64,000 bases of DNA from Streptomyces sp. A1277 (lineage in GTDB: Bacteria > Actinomycetota > Actinomycetes > Streptomycetales > Streptomycetaceae), in the NCBI RefSeq assembly GCF_004795015.1, contig NZ_SSBI01000048.1, positions 1-64,000 on the forward strand. The letters are read 5' to 3'. The translations under genes and the position numbers were made by a program. A model generated the notes under the pieces. It did no database searches. It saw nothing but the letters and a program-made list of their open reading frames with translations, and was not told the DNA's origin. Each line of letters begins with the position of its first letter. Position 1 is the stretch's first letter. This document shows positions 33,499-40,631 of this stretch, piece after piece.

Positions 33499-35286
33499 AT
33501 GACCCGCCCGCACCTGCCGTACGACAACCCGCCGCCCCACGTGCTGCGCGAGTACGCCCTCATCGCCGACGGGGAGCGGGGCGCGCTCGTCGGCCCCCAG
33601 GGCGACATCGCCTGGCTGTGCGCGCCGCGCTGGGACTCCGGCGCGGTCTTCTCCGCCCTCATCGGAGGCCCCGGCCACTACACCGTCACCCCCACGGACC
33701 GCTTCGTCTGGGGCGGCTACTACGAACCCGGCACGCTGATCTGGCGCAACCGCTGGGTCACCGCCTCCGGCGTCATCGAGTGCCGCGAGGCCCTGGCCTT
33801 CCCGGGCGACGCGCGGCGCGCCGTCCTGCTGCGCCGCATCTGCGCGGTGGAGGGGGACGCCCGGATCACCGTACGCCTGGAGCCGCACGCGGAGTACGGC
33901 GCGCACCGGGCGCGGGACGTGCGGCGCGAGCGGCCCGGAGTGTGGCGCGGGCGCACCGGCCCCCTGCACTGGCGCTGGACCGGAGCCGACGCGGCGCACC
34001 CCGCCCGCGACGGCCACCGCACCACGGGCATGGCGGCGGAGCTGACCGTGCCCGCGGGCGGGCACCACGACCTGATCCTCGAACTGTCCGAGACCGCACC
34101 CGGCGAGCCGGTGGACGCGGACCGGGCCTGGCAGGCCACGCAGGACGCCTGGGCCCGCGCCGCCCAGCCACTGCCCGACTGCCTCGCCCCCGACGACGCC
34201 CGCCACTCCCACACCGTGCTGCGCGGCCTCACCAGCGCCTCCGGCGGCATGGTCGCGGCCGCCACCACCAGCCTCCCCGAGCGCGCCGAGGCCGGCCGCA
34301 ACTACGACTACCGGTACGTGTGGATCCGCGACCAGTGCTACGCCGGGCAGGCGGCCGCGGCAGCGGGGGCCCAGCAACTGACCGACGACGCCGTACGGTT
34401 CGTCACCGCACGCCTGCACGAGGACGGCCCCCGCCTGGCGCCCGCCTACACCGTGACCGGCGGACCCGTCCCCGACCAGGAGTCCCTGTCCCTCCCCGGC
34501 TACCCGGGAGGCCACGACCGGATCGGCAACCACGTCAACCGGCAGTTCCAGCTCGACGCGTTCGGCGAGGCGCTGCTCCTGTTCGCCGCGGCGGCCCGGG
34601 CGGACCGGCTCGGCCCCGACGGCCGGCGGGCGGCGGACATCGCGGTGGCAGCCATCGCCCGGCGCCACGGCGAACCGGACGCGGGAATCTGGGAGCTGGA
34701 CAACCGCGCCTGGACGCACAGCAAGCTCATCTGCGCCGCCGGCCTGCGCGCCCTGGCCGGGAGCCTCCGCTGCGCCCAGGCCGCCTCCTGGGCCGGGCTC
34801 GCGGACACCCTGGTCGCCGAAACGGCCGCCACCAGCACCCACCCGACCGGACGCTGGCAGCGCGCGCCCGACGACCCGGGGCTGGACGCCGCCCTGCTGA
34901 TGCCCCCCATCCGGGGCGGAATCAGCGCCTTGGACCCGCGAACCGTCCGCACGCTCGACGCGTACCGCGCCGAGCTGACCCAGGACCACTACGCCTACCG
35001 CTTCCGGCACGACGAACGCCCCCTGGACCAGGCCGAGGGCGCGTTCCTGCTGTGCGGCTACGTGATGGCGCTCGCCGAGCACCAGCAGGGCAACGAGTGG
35101 GAGGCGGTGCGCTGGTTCGAGCGCAACCGGGCGGCCTGCGGGCCCCCGGGCCTGTTCACCGAGGAGTACGACATCGGCCAGCGGCAGCTGCGCGGCAACG
35201 TCCCGCAGGCATTCGTCCACGCGCTGATGCTCGAAACCTCCGTCCGTCTCGCCGCACCCGCCCCGTCCGAAGGAGAACAGCTGTGA
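33499..35286 (+). CDS. GH15 glucoamylase/trehalase-like glycoside hydrolase
   Basis: 595 residues. The N-terminal beta-sandwich starts REYALIADGERGALVGPQGDIAW-like (split here as REYALIADGERGALVG, QGDIAWLCAPRWDSG), a hallmark of actinobacterial GH15 proteins. The (alpha/alpha)6 barrel has NYDYRYVWIRDQCYAG, GIWELDNRAWTHSKLICAA (general acid Glu) and GLFTEEYDIGQRQLRGNVPQ (general base Glu). There is no signal peptide, so it is cytoplasmic. Possible substrates are trehalose, maltodextrin or glucuronic-acid-containing sugars. ATG 33499 has GAGGAGG upstream; the stop overlaps the following GTG. Confidence 0.92.
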   Translation: MTRPHLPYDNPPPHVLREYALIADGERGALVGPQGDIAWLCAPRWDSGAVFSALIGGPGHYTVTPTDRFVWGGYYEPGTLIWRNRWVTASGVIECREALAFPGDARRAVLLRRICAVEGDARITVRLEPHAEYGAHRARDVRRERPGVWRGRTGPLHWRWTGADAAHPARDGHRTTGMAAELTVPAGGHHDLILELSETAPGEPVDADRAWQATQDAWARAAQPLPDCLAPDDARHSHTVLRGLTSASGGMVAAATTSLPERAEAGRNYDYRYVWIRDQCYAGQAAAAAGAQQLTDDAVRFVTARLHEDGPRLAPAYTVTGGPVPDQESLSLPGYPGGHDRIGNHVNRQFQLDAFGEALLLFAAAARADRLGPDGRRAADIAVAAIARRHGEPDAGIWELDNRAWTHSKLICAAGLRALAGSLRCAQAASWAGLADTLVAETAATSTHPTGRWQRAPDDPGLDAALLMPPIRGGISALDPRTVRTLDAYRAELTQDHYAYRFRHDERPLDQAEGAFLLCGYVMALAEHQQGNEWEAVRWFERNRAACGPPGLFTEEYDIGQRQLRGNVPQAFVHALMLETSVRLAAPAPSEGEQL

Positions 35287-36287
35287 GCCAGAGCGTCGTC
35301 GTCACAGGAGCGAGCGCGGGAATCGGCCGGGCGGTGGCCCGGGCCTTCGGGGCGCGCGGAGCCGACGTGGCCCTGCTGGCCCGGGGCCGGGCCGGTCTCG
35401 CCGCGGCGGCCCGCGAGGTGGAGGAGGGCGGCGGGCGCGCCCTGGCCGTCCCCACCGACGTGTCCGACCACCACGCGGTGGAGGCCGCGGCGGACGAGGC
35501 CGTGCGCGCCTTCGGCCGGATCGACGTGTGGGTCAACGTCGGCTTCGCCTCGGTCTTCGCGCCGTTCACCCAGATCAAGGCCGAGGAGTACGAGCGGGTC
35601 ACGCAGGTCACGTACCTGGGGTTCGTCAACGGCACCCGGGCCGCCCTCACACACATGACCCCGCGCGACGCCGGCACGATCATCCAGGTGGGTTCGGCGC
35701 TGGGCGAACGGTCCATCCCCCTCCAGTCCGCGTACTGCGGGGCCAAGCACGCCATCAACGGCTTCACCTCGTCCCTGCGCACCGAACTCATGCACCAGGG
35801 CAGCAACATCCGCGTCACCGTGGTCCAGATGCCGGCCGTCAACACCCCGCAGTTCTCCTGGGTCCTGTCCCGGATGCGCGGCCGCCCGCAGCCCGTACCG
35901 CCGATCTACCAGCCGGAGGTCGCCGCCGACGCCGTGCTGTACGCCGCCGACCACCCGGGCCGCAAGCAGTTCTACGTGGGCTCCAGCACGGTCGCCACGC
36001 TCGTCGCCAACAAGTTCGCCCCGGGCCTCCTCGACCGCTACCTCGCACGTACGGGCTTCGACTCCCAGCAGTCCGGGGACGCCGGCGACGAGCACCGCGA
36101 GCACAACCTCTGGCATCCGGTGGACGACGGGACCGACCACGGGGCGCACGGCACCTTCGACGACGAGTCCCACCGGCGCGACCCGCAACTGTGGGCCTCC
36201 CGGCACCCGGCCCTCACCGCGCTGCTCGCCGCGGGTGCCGTGTCCGGCGCCACGGCCCTGGGCCTGCGCGCCGCGAAGGGACGGTGA
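35283..36287 (+). CDS. SDR oxidoreductase with C-terminal membrane anchor
   Basis: 334 residues. The Rossmann motif TGASAGIG is at the N-terminus, with IQVGSALGERSIPLQSAYCG then AK giving the Ser-Tyr-Lys triad. The usual NNAG is replaced by NVGFAS. After the SDR domain (about 1-230) there is an acidic, His-rich linker (DEHREHNLWHPVDDGTDHG) and a final hydrophobic helix (ALTALLAAGAVSGATALGL) with a basic end, so it is probably membrane-anchored. GTG 35283 overlaps the GH15 stop (GTGA). The substrate is unknown. Confidence 0.88.
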   Translation: MSQSVVVTGASAGIGRAVARAFGARGADVALLARGRAGLAAAAREVEEGGGRALAVPTDVSDHHAVEAAADEAVRAFGRIDVWVNVGFASVFAPFTQIKAEEYERVTQVTYLGFVNGTRAALTHMTPRDAGTIIQVGSALGERSIPLQSAYCGAKHAINGFTSSLRTELMHQGSNIRVTVVQMPAVNTPQFSWVLSRMRGRPQPVPPIYQPEVAADAVLYAADHPGRKQFYVGSSTVATLVANKFAPGLLDRYLARTGFDSQQSGDAGDEHREHNLWHPVDDGTDHGAHGTFDDESHRRDPQLWASRHPALTALLAAGAVSGATALGLRAAKGR

Positions 36288-36293
36288 GCGGAC

Positions 36294-37184
36294 GTGACCG
36301 CACGCACCCGCCGCGTACCGGAGATCAGCCGCCCGGACAAGGTCCTCTTCCCCGACGACGGCATCACCAAGGCCGAACTCGCCGGGTACTACCGCACGGT
36401 GGCCCGCCGCATGCTGCCCCAGCTGCGTGAGCGGCCCCTGATGCTGGAACGCTTCCCCGACGGGATCGGCGGCCACGGCTTCATGCAGAAGGACGTGCCC
36501 GACCACTTCCCCGACTGGGTCCACCGCGTCGAACTCCCCAAGGAGGACGGCACCGTCACCTACCCCATCGCCGACGACACCGCGACGCTGGTCTACCTCG
36601 CCGGCCAGGCTTGCGTCACCCCGCACCGCTTCCTCTCCCGGGCCGGCCGGCCGCACCACCCGGACCGGATGGTCTTCGACCTCGACCCGCCCGGCGACGA
36701 CTTCGCCCCGGTACGCGAAGCGGCCCTGGCCCTGCACGGCCTGCTGGACGAACTGGAGCTGCCGTCCCTGGTCATGACCACGGGATCGCGCGGACTGCAC
36801 GTCGTGGTGGCACTCGACCGCCGGGACGCCTTCGACGACGTACGGGCGTTCGCCCGCGCGGCCGCCGACGCCCTCGTCGCCCGCCGGCCCGACCGCTTCA
36901 CCACCGAGGCCCGCAAGAAGGCCCGCGGGGACCGCCTCTACCTCGACGTCCAGCGCAACGCGTACGCCCAGACCGCCGTCACCCCCTACGCGGTCCGCGC
37001 CCGCCCCGGCGCACCCGTCGCGGCCCCACTGGCCTGGGAGGACATCGAGGACCCGGATCTCGACGCCCGCCGCTGGACCCTGCGCGGCGCCGACGGCCTC
37101 CTGGAACGCAATCCCTGGCACCAGCCGCCACGGCCCCGCTCCCTCGGTCGGGCCCGCACCCTGCTCGACGCGCTGACCGCGTAG
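36294..37184 (+). CDS. ligD: Stand-alone LigD-type polymerase/primase domain (NHEJ)
   Basis: 296 residues matching the archaeo-eukaryotic primase fold of LigD polymerase domains. It contains VLFPDDGITKAELAGYY, RPLMLERFPDGIGGHGFMQK, the metal motif VFDLDPPGDDF (Asp129 and Asp131), SRGLHVVVAL (catalytic-region His) and LYLDVQRN (third Asp). It adds ribonucleotides or deoxynucleotides at broken ends during non-homologous end joining, normally with Ku and a ligase; neither is in this window. GTG 36294 follows the SDR stop by 6 bp, so it is inside the metabolic operon. Confidence 0.93.
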   Translation: MTARTRRVPEISRPDKVLFPDDGITKAELAGYYRTVARRMLPQLRERPLMLERFPDGIGGHGFMQKDVPDHFPDWVHRVELPKEDGTVTYPIADDTATLVYLAGQACVTPHRFLSRAGRPHHPDRMVFDLDPPGDDFAPVREAALALHGLLDELELPSLVMTTGSRGLHVVVALDRRDAFDDVRAFARAAADALVARRPDRFTTEARKKARGDRLYLDVQRNAYAQTAVTPYAVRARPGAPVAAPLAWEDIEDPDLDARRWTLRGADGLLERNPWHQPPRPRSLGRARTLLDALTA

Positions 37185-37209
37185 AGCCGAACCATGACGG
37201 AGGAACCCC

Positions 37210-37821
37210 ATGTCCAGAGCGACGACGGTGAAACAGCTGCTGGATGAGCACGGGCAGACGTACGCCGAGGAAGCCGGCATCCGGCTGAAGGACACGCCCA
37301 TGCCCCTGTACCAGCTGCTGGTGCTCTGCGTGCTCTTCTCGGTCCGCATCAAGGCCGGCATCGCGGTGGCCGCGGCCCGCGAACTCTTCGACGCCGGGAT
37401 GCGCACGCCCCGGGGCATGGCCGGCGCCACCTGGCAGGACCGGGTGGACGCGCTGGGCCGCGCCCACTACCGCCGCTATGACGAGAGCACGGCCACCGCG
37501 CTCGGCGAGGGCGCGCAGCTGGTGCTCGACCGGTACGACGGGGACCTGCGGCGGCTGCGCGACGAAGCCGGCGCGGACCCGGAGAAACTGCGCGAACTGC
37601 TGCGCGAGTTCCCCCGGATCGGACCCGTGGGCGCCGACATCTTCAGCCGCGAGGCGCAGGGCGTCTGGCCCGAACTGCGCCCGGCGTTCGACAAGCGGGC
37701 CCAGGGGGCCGCGGACGGACTCGGGCTGCCGCACTCCCCGGAGAAACTGGCCGCCCTCGTCGGCGACGACGACCTCCCCCGGCTGGCGGCCGCACTGGTC
37801 CGGGTCGAGCTCACCACCTGA
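37210..37821 (+). CDS. HhH-GPD (endonuclease III-like) protein without Fe-S cluster
   Basis: 203 residues. The core has LLVLCVLFSVRIKAGIAVAA and the helix-hairpin-helix LREFPRIGPVGADIF, then RPAFDKRAQG where the Asp aligns with the catalytic Asp of the family. The Lys of bifunctional glycosylases (GxGRKTA) is replaced (IGPVGAD), and there are no C-terminal Cys ligands for a 4Fe-4S cluster. It therefore looks like a monofunctional base-excision glycosylase or a DNA-binding relative. ATG 37210 has GGAGGAA upstream, 25 bp after the LigD gene. It is the last gene of the operon. Confidence 0.82.
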   Translation: MSRATTVKQLLDEHGQTYAEEAGIRLKDTPMPLYQLLVLCVLFSVRIKAGIAVAAARELFDAGMRTPRGMAGATWQDRVDALGRAHYRRYDESTATALGEGAQLVLDRYDGDLRRLRDEAGADPEKLRELLREFPRIGPVGADIFSREAQGVWPELRPAFDKRAQGAADGLGLPHSPEKLAALVGDDDLPRLAAALVRVELTT

Positions 37822-37882
37822 GCCGCGCCCGGCCGGCCGGTGCGGGCCCACGGGGTTCGGCGCCGGCCGGTGAGCCGAAGGA

Positions 37883-38293
37883 TCAGCGCAGTTCCTGGAT
37901 GCGGACCAGGTTGCCCGCCGGGTCGCGGAACGCGCAGTCGCGGATGCCGTAGGGCTGCTCGGTCGGCTCCTGCACGACCTCCGCGTCACCGGCCTGCACC
38001 TTCTCGAAGGTGGCGTCCAGGTCGCGGGTGGCCAGCAGAATCCAGCCGTAGGTGCCCTTGGCCATCATCTCGGTGATGGTGCGGCGCTCGTCGTCGGTGA
38101 CCCCGGGGTCCGCGGCCGGCGGGGCCAGCAGGATGGACGTGCCGGGCTGGCCCGCGGGGCCGACCGTGATCCAGCGCATCTTGCCCTGGCCGACGTCGTT
38201 GCGGACCTCGAAGCCCAGAGTGTCGCGGTAGAACGCGAGCGCCTCCTCCGGGTCGTCGTGCGGGAGGAAGCTGGTGTGAATGGTGATGTCCAT
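37883..38293 (-). CDS. Single-domain VOC family protein
   Basis: 136 residues: IHTSFLPHDDPEEALAFYRD at the start, WILLATRDLDATFEKVQAGD and CAFRDPAGNLVRIQEL at the end, typical of glyoxalase/bleomycin-resistance-type proteins. Two in-frame ATGs (38302, 38293) lie close together without a ribosome site. TAGCAT ends 7 nt before ATG 38293, so a leaderless transcript from 38293 is likely. The ligand is unknown. It converges on the HhH gene across a GC-rich stretch (37828-37872) of repeated GGCCGG blocks that could fold. Confidence 0.85.
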   Translation of the reverse strand: MDITIHTSFLPHDDPEEALAFYRDTLGFEVRNDVGQGKMRWITVGPAGQPGTSILLAPPAADPGVTDDERRTITEMMAKGTYGWILLATRDLDATFEKVQAGDAEVVQEPTEQPYGIRDCAFRDPAGNLVRIQELR

Positions 38294-38399
38294 GAAGATC
38301 ATGCTAGGCAGGGCCGCCCGGCCCCGCTTCTCTATTCCTGACCGGTCCTGACCGGTTTCGGCCGGTGCGACGGCGCCCGGTCGTCCGTGCCGCACCGCT

Positions 38400-38697
38400 G
38401 CCCGAAGAGTCAGCATCCGGTGCCGCCTGGTCCAGCAGCGCTGCCCGGAACGGGCCGACCACAACGTCTCGGACCCCGGCGTCACCCTGACCGAGGCGTT
38501 TGCGACCAGGCGGGCCTGGCGGGCCAGGCGGGCCACGCGGGCCAGGCGGGCCTGGCGGACCAGGCGGGCCAGCAGAACTTCGACGTACGGGGCTCGCAGA
38601 CCGTCCGCGTCCGGCTCACGCTCTACTCCGCGTTCGGCACCGGCAAGGGCCGCGGGTGGCGGTCGCCGAGGTCGAGTTCTTCGGCCACCGCTCCTGA
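38400..38697 (+). pseudogene. Decayed gene fragment, possibly the C-terminus of a secreted sugar-binding protein
   Basis: The gap 38294-38772 contains no intact gene. Conceptual fragments in more than one frame read NFDVRGSQTVRVRLTLYSAF then GTGKGR, continuing after a frame change as VAVAEVEFFGHRS and a stop at 38697. This resembles the last strands of discoidin/CBM-type modules of secreted actinobacterial enzymes. The fragment is interrupted upstream by seven 9-bp tandem repeats. Family assignment is weak; decay is inferred from the frame change. Confidence 0.35.
38505..38567. repeat. Seven-unit 9-bp tandem repeat
   Basis: Seven direct 9-bp units of the type GCCAGGCGG (variants ACCAGGCGG, GCCTGGCGG, GCCACGCGG). 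Units 1 and 7 are identical, 2 and 6 are identical, and 3 and 5 are identical, so the array reads symmetrically around unit 4. In one frame it encodes an Ala-Gly-Gln/Leu/His repeat. No spacers are present, so it is not CRISPR. Confidence 0.85.
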
Positions 38698-38772
38698 AGC
38701 CGGGGCCGACGAGGCGTGCCACGAGCGTGCCCCGCTTGCGGCAGCGGAACGGGGACGGCAGGGTTCGGTGCT

Positions 38773-39225
38773 GTGCCCACTCTCCTGATCGTGCATCACA
38801 CACCCTCGCCCAACTGCCAGGCCCTCTTCGAGGCCGTCGTCTCCGGTGCGACGACGGACGAGATCGAAGGCGTACGCGTCGTGCGCCGCGCCGCACTCGC
38901 CGCGACGGCCTCCGACGTCCTCGCCGCCGATGGGCTGCTCCTCGGTACCCCGGCCAATCTCGGGTACATGTCCGGGGCACTGAAGCACTTCTTCGATCAG
39001 ATCTACTACCCGTGCCTCGACACCACGAGCAGCCGCCCCTTCGGCTACTACGTGCACGGCGGCAACGACGTCACCGGGGCCGTGCGCGGCATCGAGACCA
39101 TCACCACGGGCCTCGGCTGGCGCCGGGCGGCGGACGCGGTCAAGGTGACGGGGGAGCCGGGCAAGGCCGACACCGAGGCATGCTGGGAACTGGGCGCCAC
39201 CCTTGCGGCGGGCCTGACGGAGTGA
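38773..39225 (+). CDS. Flavodoxin-like NADPH-dependent FMN reductase family protein
   Basis: 150 residues: LLIVHHTPSPNCQALFEAVV at the N-terminus (phosphate-binding type loop TPSPNCQ), DGLLLGTPANLGYMSGALKH and FGYYVHGGNDVTGAVRGIET. This is the flavodoxin/NAD(P)H:quinone reductase fold that binds FMN. The start is probably GTG 38773, though a ribosome site is not convincing. It could reduce quinones or supply electrons to other flavoenzymes. Confidence 0.85.
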   Translation: MPTLLIVHHTPSPNCQALFEAVVSGATTDEIEGVRVVRRAALAATASDVLAADGLLLGTPANLGYMSGALKHFFDQIYYPCLDTTSSRPFGYYVHGGNDVTGAVRGIETITTGLGWRRAADAVKVTGEPGKADTEACWELGATLAAGLTE

Positions 39226-39230
39226 CTCCG

Positions 39231-39256
39231 GCGCCGCCGTGTCCACCCGGCGGCGC
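39231..39256. terminator. Bidirectional terminator hairpin
   Basis: A 9-bp stem, GCGCCGCCG with CGGCGGCGC, and an 8-nt loop lie between the converging flavin reductase (ends 39225) and tetR-type (ends 39272) genes. Confidence 0.75.
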
Positions 39257-39271
39257 GCTTCTCCAACCGCC

Positions 39272-39847
39272 TCAACCCGCCGCCCCCGCCCGCAACCCGT
39301 CCATCACGAGGTCGAAGAGGCGGGCGGCGCGGGGCTGCCAGTCGCTGCGGGGGTCGAGCTGCCACAGGCCCGCTATGGCGAGGAGGAAGTCGTCGGGGGT
39401 CACGCCGGGGCGGATGCCGCCCGCCCGCTCGTTCGCCTCCAGGAGGAGTGTGATCGCCTCGGTCACCGGGCCGTGGCCCACCTGCGCCAGGGAGCCGTGT
39501 CCGCTCGTCGTGGCGCGCAGAGCGTCCGCGAGGCCGGCCTTGGCCATGGCGTACTGGGCGAGCCGGTCCATCCACTCCCGCAGGGCGAGGTCGGCGGGGC
39601 GGTCGCGGAGCAACTGGGCCGCCGTGTCGGCGACCTGCTGCATCTCGTAGCGGTAGACCTCCAGGACAAGGGCCTCGCGGTGCGGGAAGTTGCGGTAGAA
39701 GGTGCCCTGGCCGACGCCGGCCTTCTTCGCGATCATGCTGACGGGGGCGTCGGCGTCGCGCGTCAGCTCGGTCAGCGCGACGGACAGGATGCGCTCGCGG
39801 TTGCGCTGAGCGTCCGGGCGCGTGGGCGTGCTCCTCGCTTCCCGCAC
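39272..39847 (-). CDS. TetR-family regulator of the divergent xanthine-oxidase-type operon
   Basis: 191 residues. The N-terminal HTH has NRERILSVALTELTRDADA then VSMIAKKAGVGQGTFYRNFP, and the C-terminal ligand domain is of the TetR_C (SbtR-like) kind. I chose GTG 39847, which has GAAGAGGAGG upstream; an upstream in-frame ATG at 39952 would lie inside the operator. It is divergent from the 40074-44863 operon, and two perfect palindromes lie between them, so it probably represses that operon and itself. The inducer is unknown, perhaps an aldehyde or aromatic heterocycle. Confidence 0.9.
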   Translation of the reverse strand: MREARSTPTRPDAQRNRERILSVALTELTRDADAPVSMIAKKAGVGQGTFYRNFPHREALVLEVYRYEMQQVADTAAQLLRDRPADLALREWMDRLAQYAMAKAGLADALRATTSGHGSLAQVGHGPVTEAITLLLEANERAGGIRPGVTPDDFLLAIAGLWQLDPRSDWQPRAARLFDLVMDGLRAGAAG

Positions 39848-39884
39848 GCGTCCTCCTCTTCCGGAGCCACAGCCGGATACGGCC

Positions 39885-39913
39885 TTGCTCACCGGACAGC
39901 TGTCCGTTAGGTT
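39885..39913 (+). promoter_or_regulatory. Promoter of the xanthine-oxidase-type operon
   Basis: TTGCTC (39885-39890), a 17-nt spacer and TAGGTT (39908-39913) fit a housekeeping sigma promoter, with a start near 39920. The first TetR palindrome occupies the spacer and the second covers the predicted start, so bound repressor would block polymerase. The leader to ATG 40074 is about 150 nt. Confidence 0.6.
39893..39906. promoter_or_regulatory. TetR operator O1
   Basis: A perfect 14-bp palindrome, CGGACAGCTGTCCG, lying in the promoter spacer. The same 14-mer forms the core of O2, 32 bp away centre to centre, which is about three helical turns. Confidence 0.75.
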
Positions 39914-39917
39914 CGAC

Positions 39918-39945
39918 AGCCAAGCGGACAGCTGTCCGCTTGGCT
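39918..39945. promoter_or_regulatory. TetR operator O2, extended perfect palindrome
   Basis: A 28-bp perfect inverted repeat centred at 39931/39932. Its core 39925-39938 is CGGACAGCTGTCCG, flanked by AGCCAAG and its complement CTTGGCT. It overlaps the predicted transcription start of the operon and lies upstream of the tetR-type gene on the other strand. Confidence 0.8.
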
Positions 39946-40073
39946 CCACCATAGCGCCGGATCAGGCCACATGGCCGACCGGTGCCCGTTGGCCCTGCAC
40001 TCGCACGCATCGCCCTTCGTCTCCCGGAACCGTCTCGTTCGACGCGTCCAAGCAATGCGAAAGAAGGCTGATC

Positions 40074-40631
40074 ATGGCCCCATCGACGTCCAGTGCCATC
40101 ACCCTGCGCATCAACGGCGAAAAATACACGCTGCCCGTCGACCACCGCACCACCCTGCTCGACGCCTTACGCGAGCATCTCGACCTGACGGGCACCAAGA
40201 AGGGCTGCGACCAGGGCCAGTGCGGCGCCTGCACCGTGCTGCTCGACGGCCGCCGGGCCGTGGCGTGCCTCCAGCTCGCCGTGGCGGCCGAGGGGCGCGA
40301 GATCACCACCATCGAAGGCGTGGCCGATGGCGACCGGCTGCATCCCGTGCAGCAGGCGTTCCTGGATCTCGACGGCTACCAGTGCGGGTACTGCACACCG
40401 GGGCAGATCTGCTCCGCCCTCGCGGTCATCGAGGAGCACGCCGCGGGCTGGCCCAGTGCCGTGACCGAGGACCTGCGGCCCGAAGCGGCGGCCCCCGCGC
40501 TCAGCACGGAGGAGATCCGTGAGCGGATGAGCGGCAACCTGTGCCGCTGCGGCGCCTACGCGTCGATCGTGCAGGCGGTCGCGCGAGCGGCCGAGAACGC
40601 CGCGGACGAGGTCAAGGAGCCGGTGGCATGA
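40074..40631 (+). CDS. (2Fe-2S) subunit of xanthine-oxidase-family dehydrogenase (YagT/PaoA-like)
   Basis: 185 residues. The plant-type cluster uses Cys45, Cys50, Cys53 and Cys65 (KKGCDQGQCGACTV). The second cluster uses Cys104, Cys107, Cys157 and Cys159 (GYQCGYCTPGQICSA and GNLCRCGAY). It relays electrons from the molybdenum centre to FAD. Unlike E. coli PaoA there is no Tat signal, so the complex is cytoplasmic. Codon 32 is TTA (40167-40169), the rare leucine codon read by the bldA tRNA in Streptomyces. ATG 40074 has AAGAAGG upstream. The next gene overlaps by 4 bp. Confidence 0.95.
   Translation: MAPSTSSAITLRINGEKYTLPVDHRTTLLDALREHLDLTGTKKGCDQGQCGACTVLLDGRRAVACLQLAVAAEGREITTIEGVADGDRLHPVQQAFLDLDGYQCGYCTPGQICSALAVIEEHAAGWPSAVTEDLRPEAAAPALSTEEIRERMSGNLCRCGAYASIVQAVARAAENAADEVKEPVA

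Noticed and set aside
38505..38567. Possible CRISPR array
   Set aside because: The units are 9 bp, directly adjacent and have no spacers; no cas genes are present. It is a simple tandem repeat.
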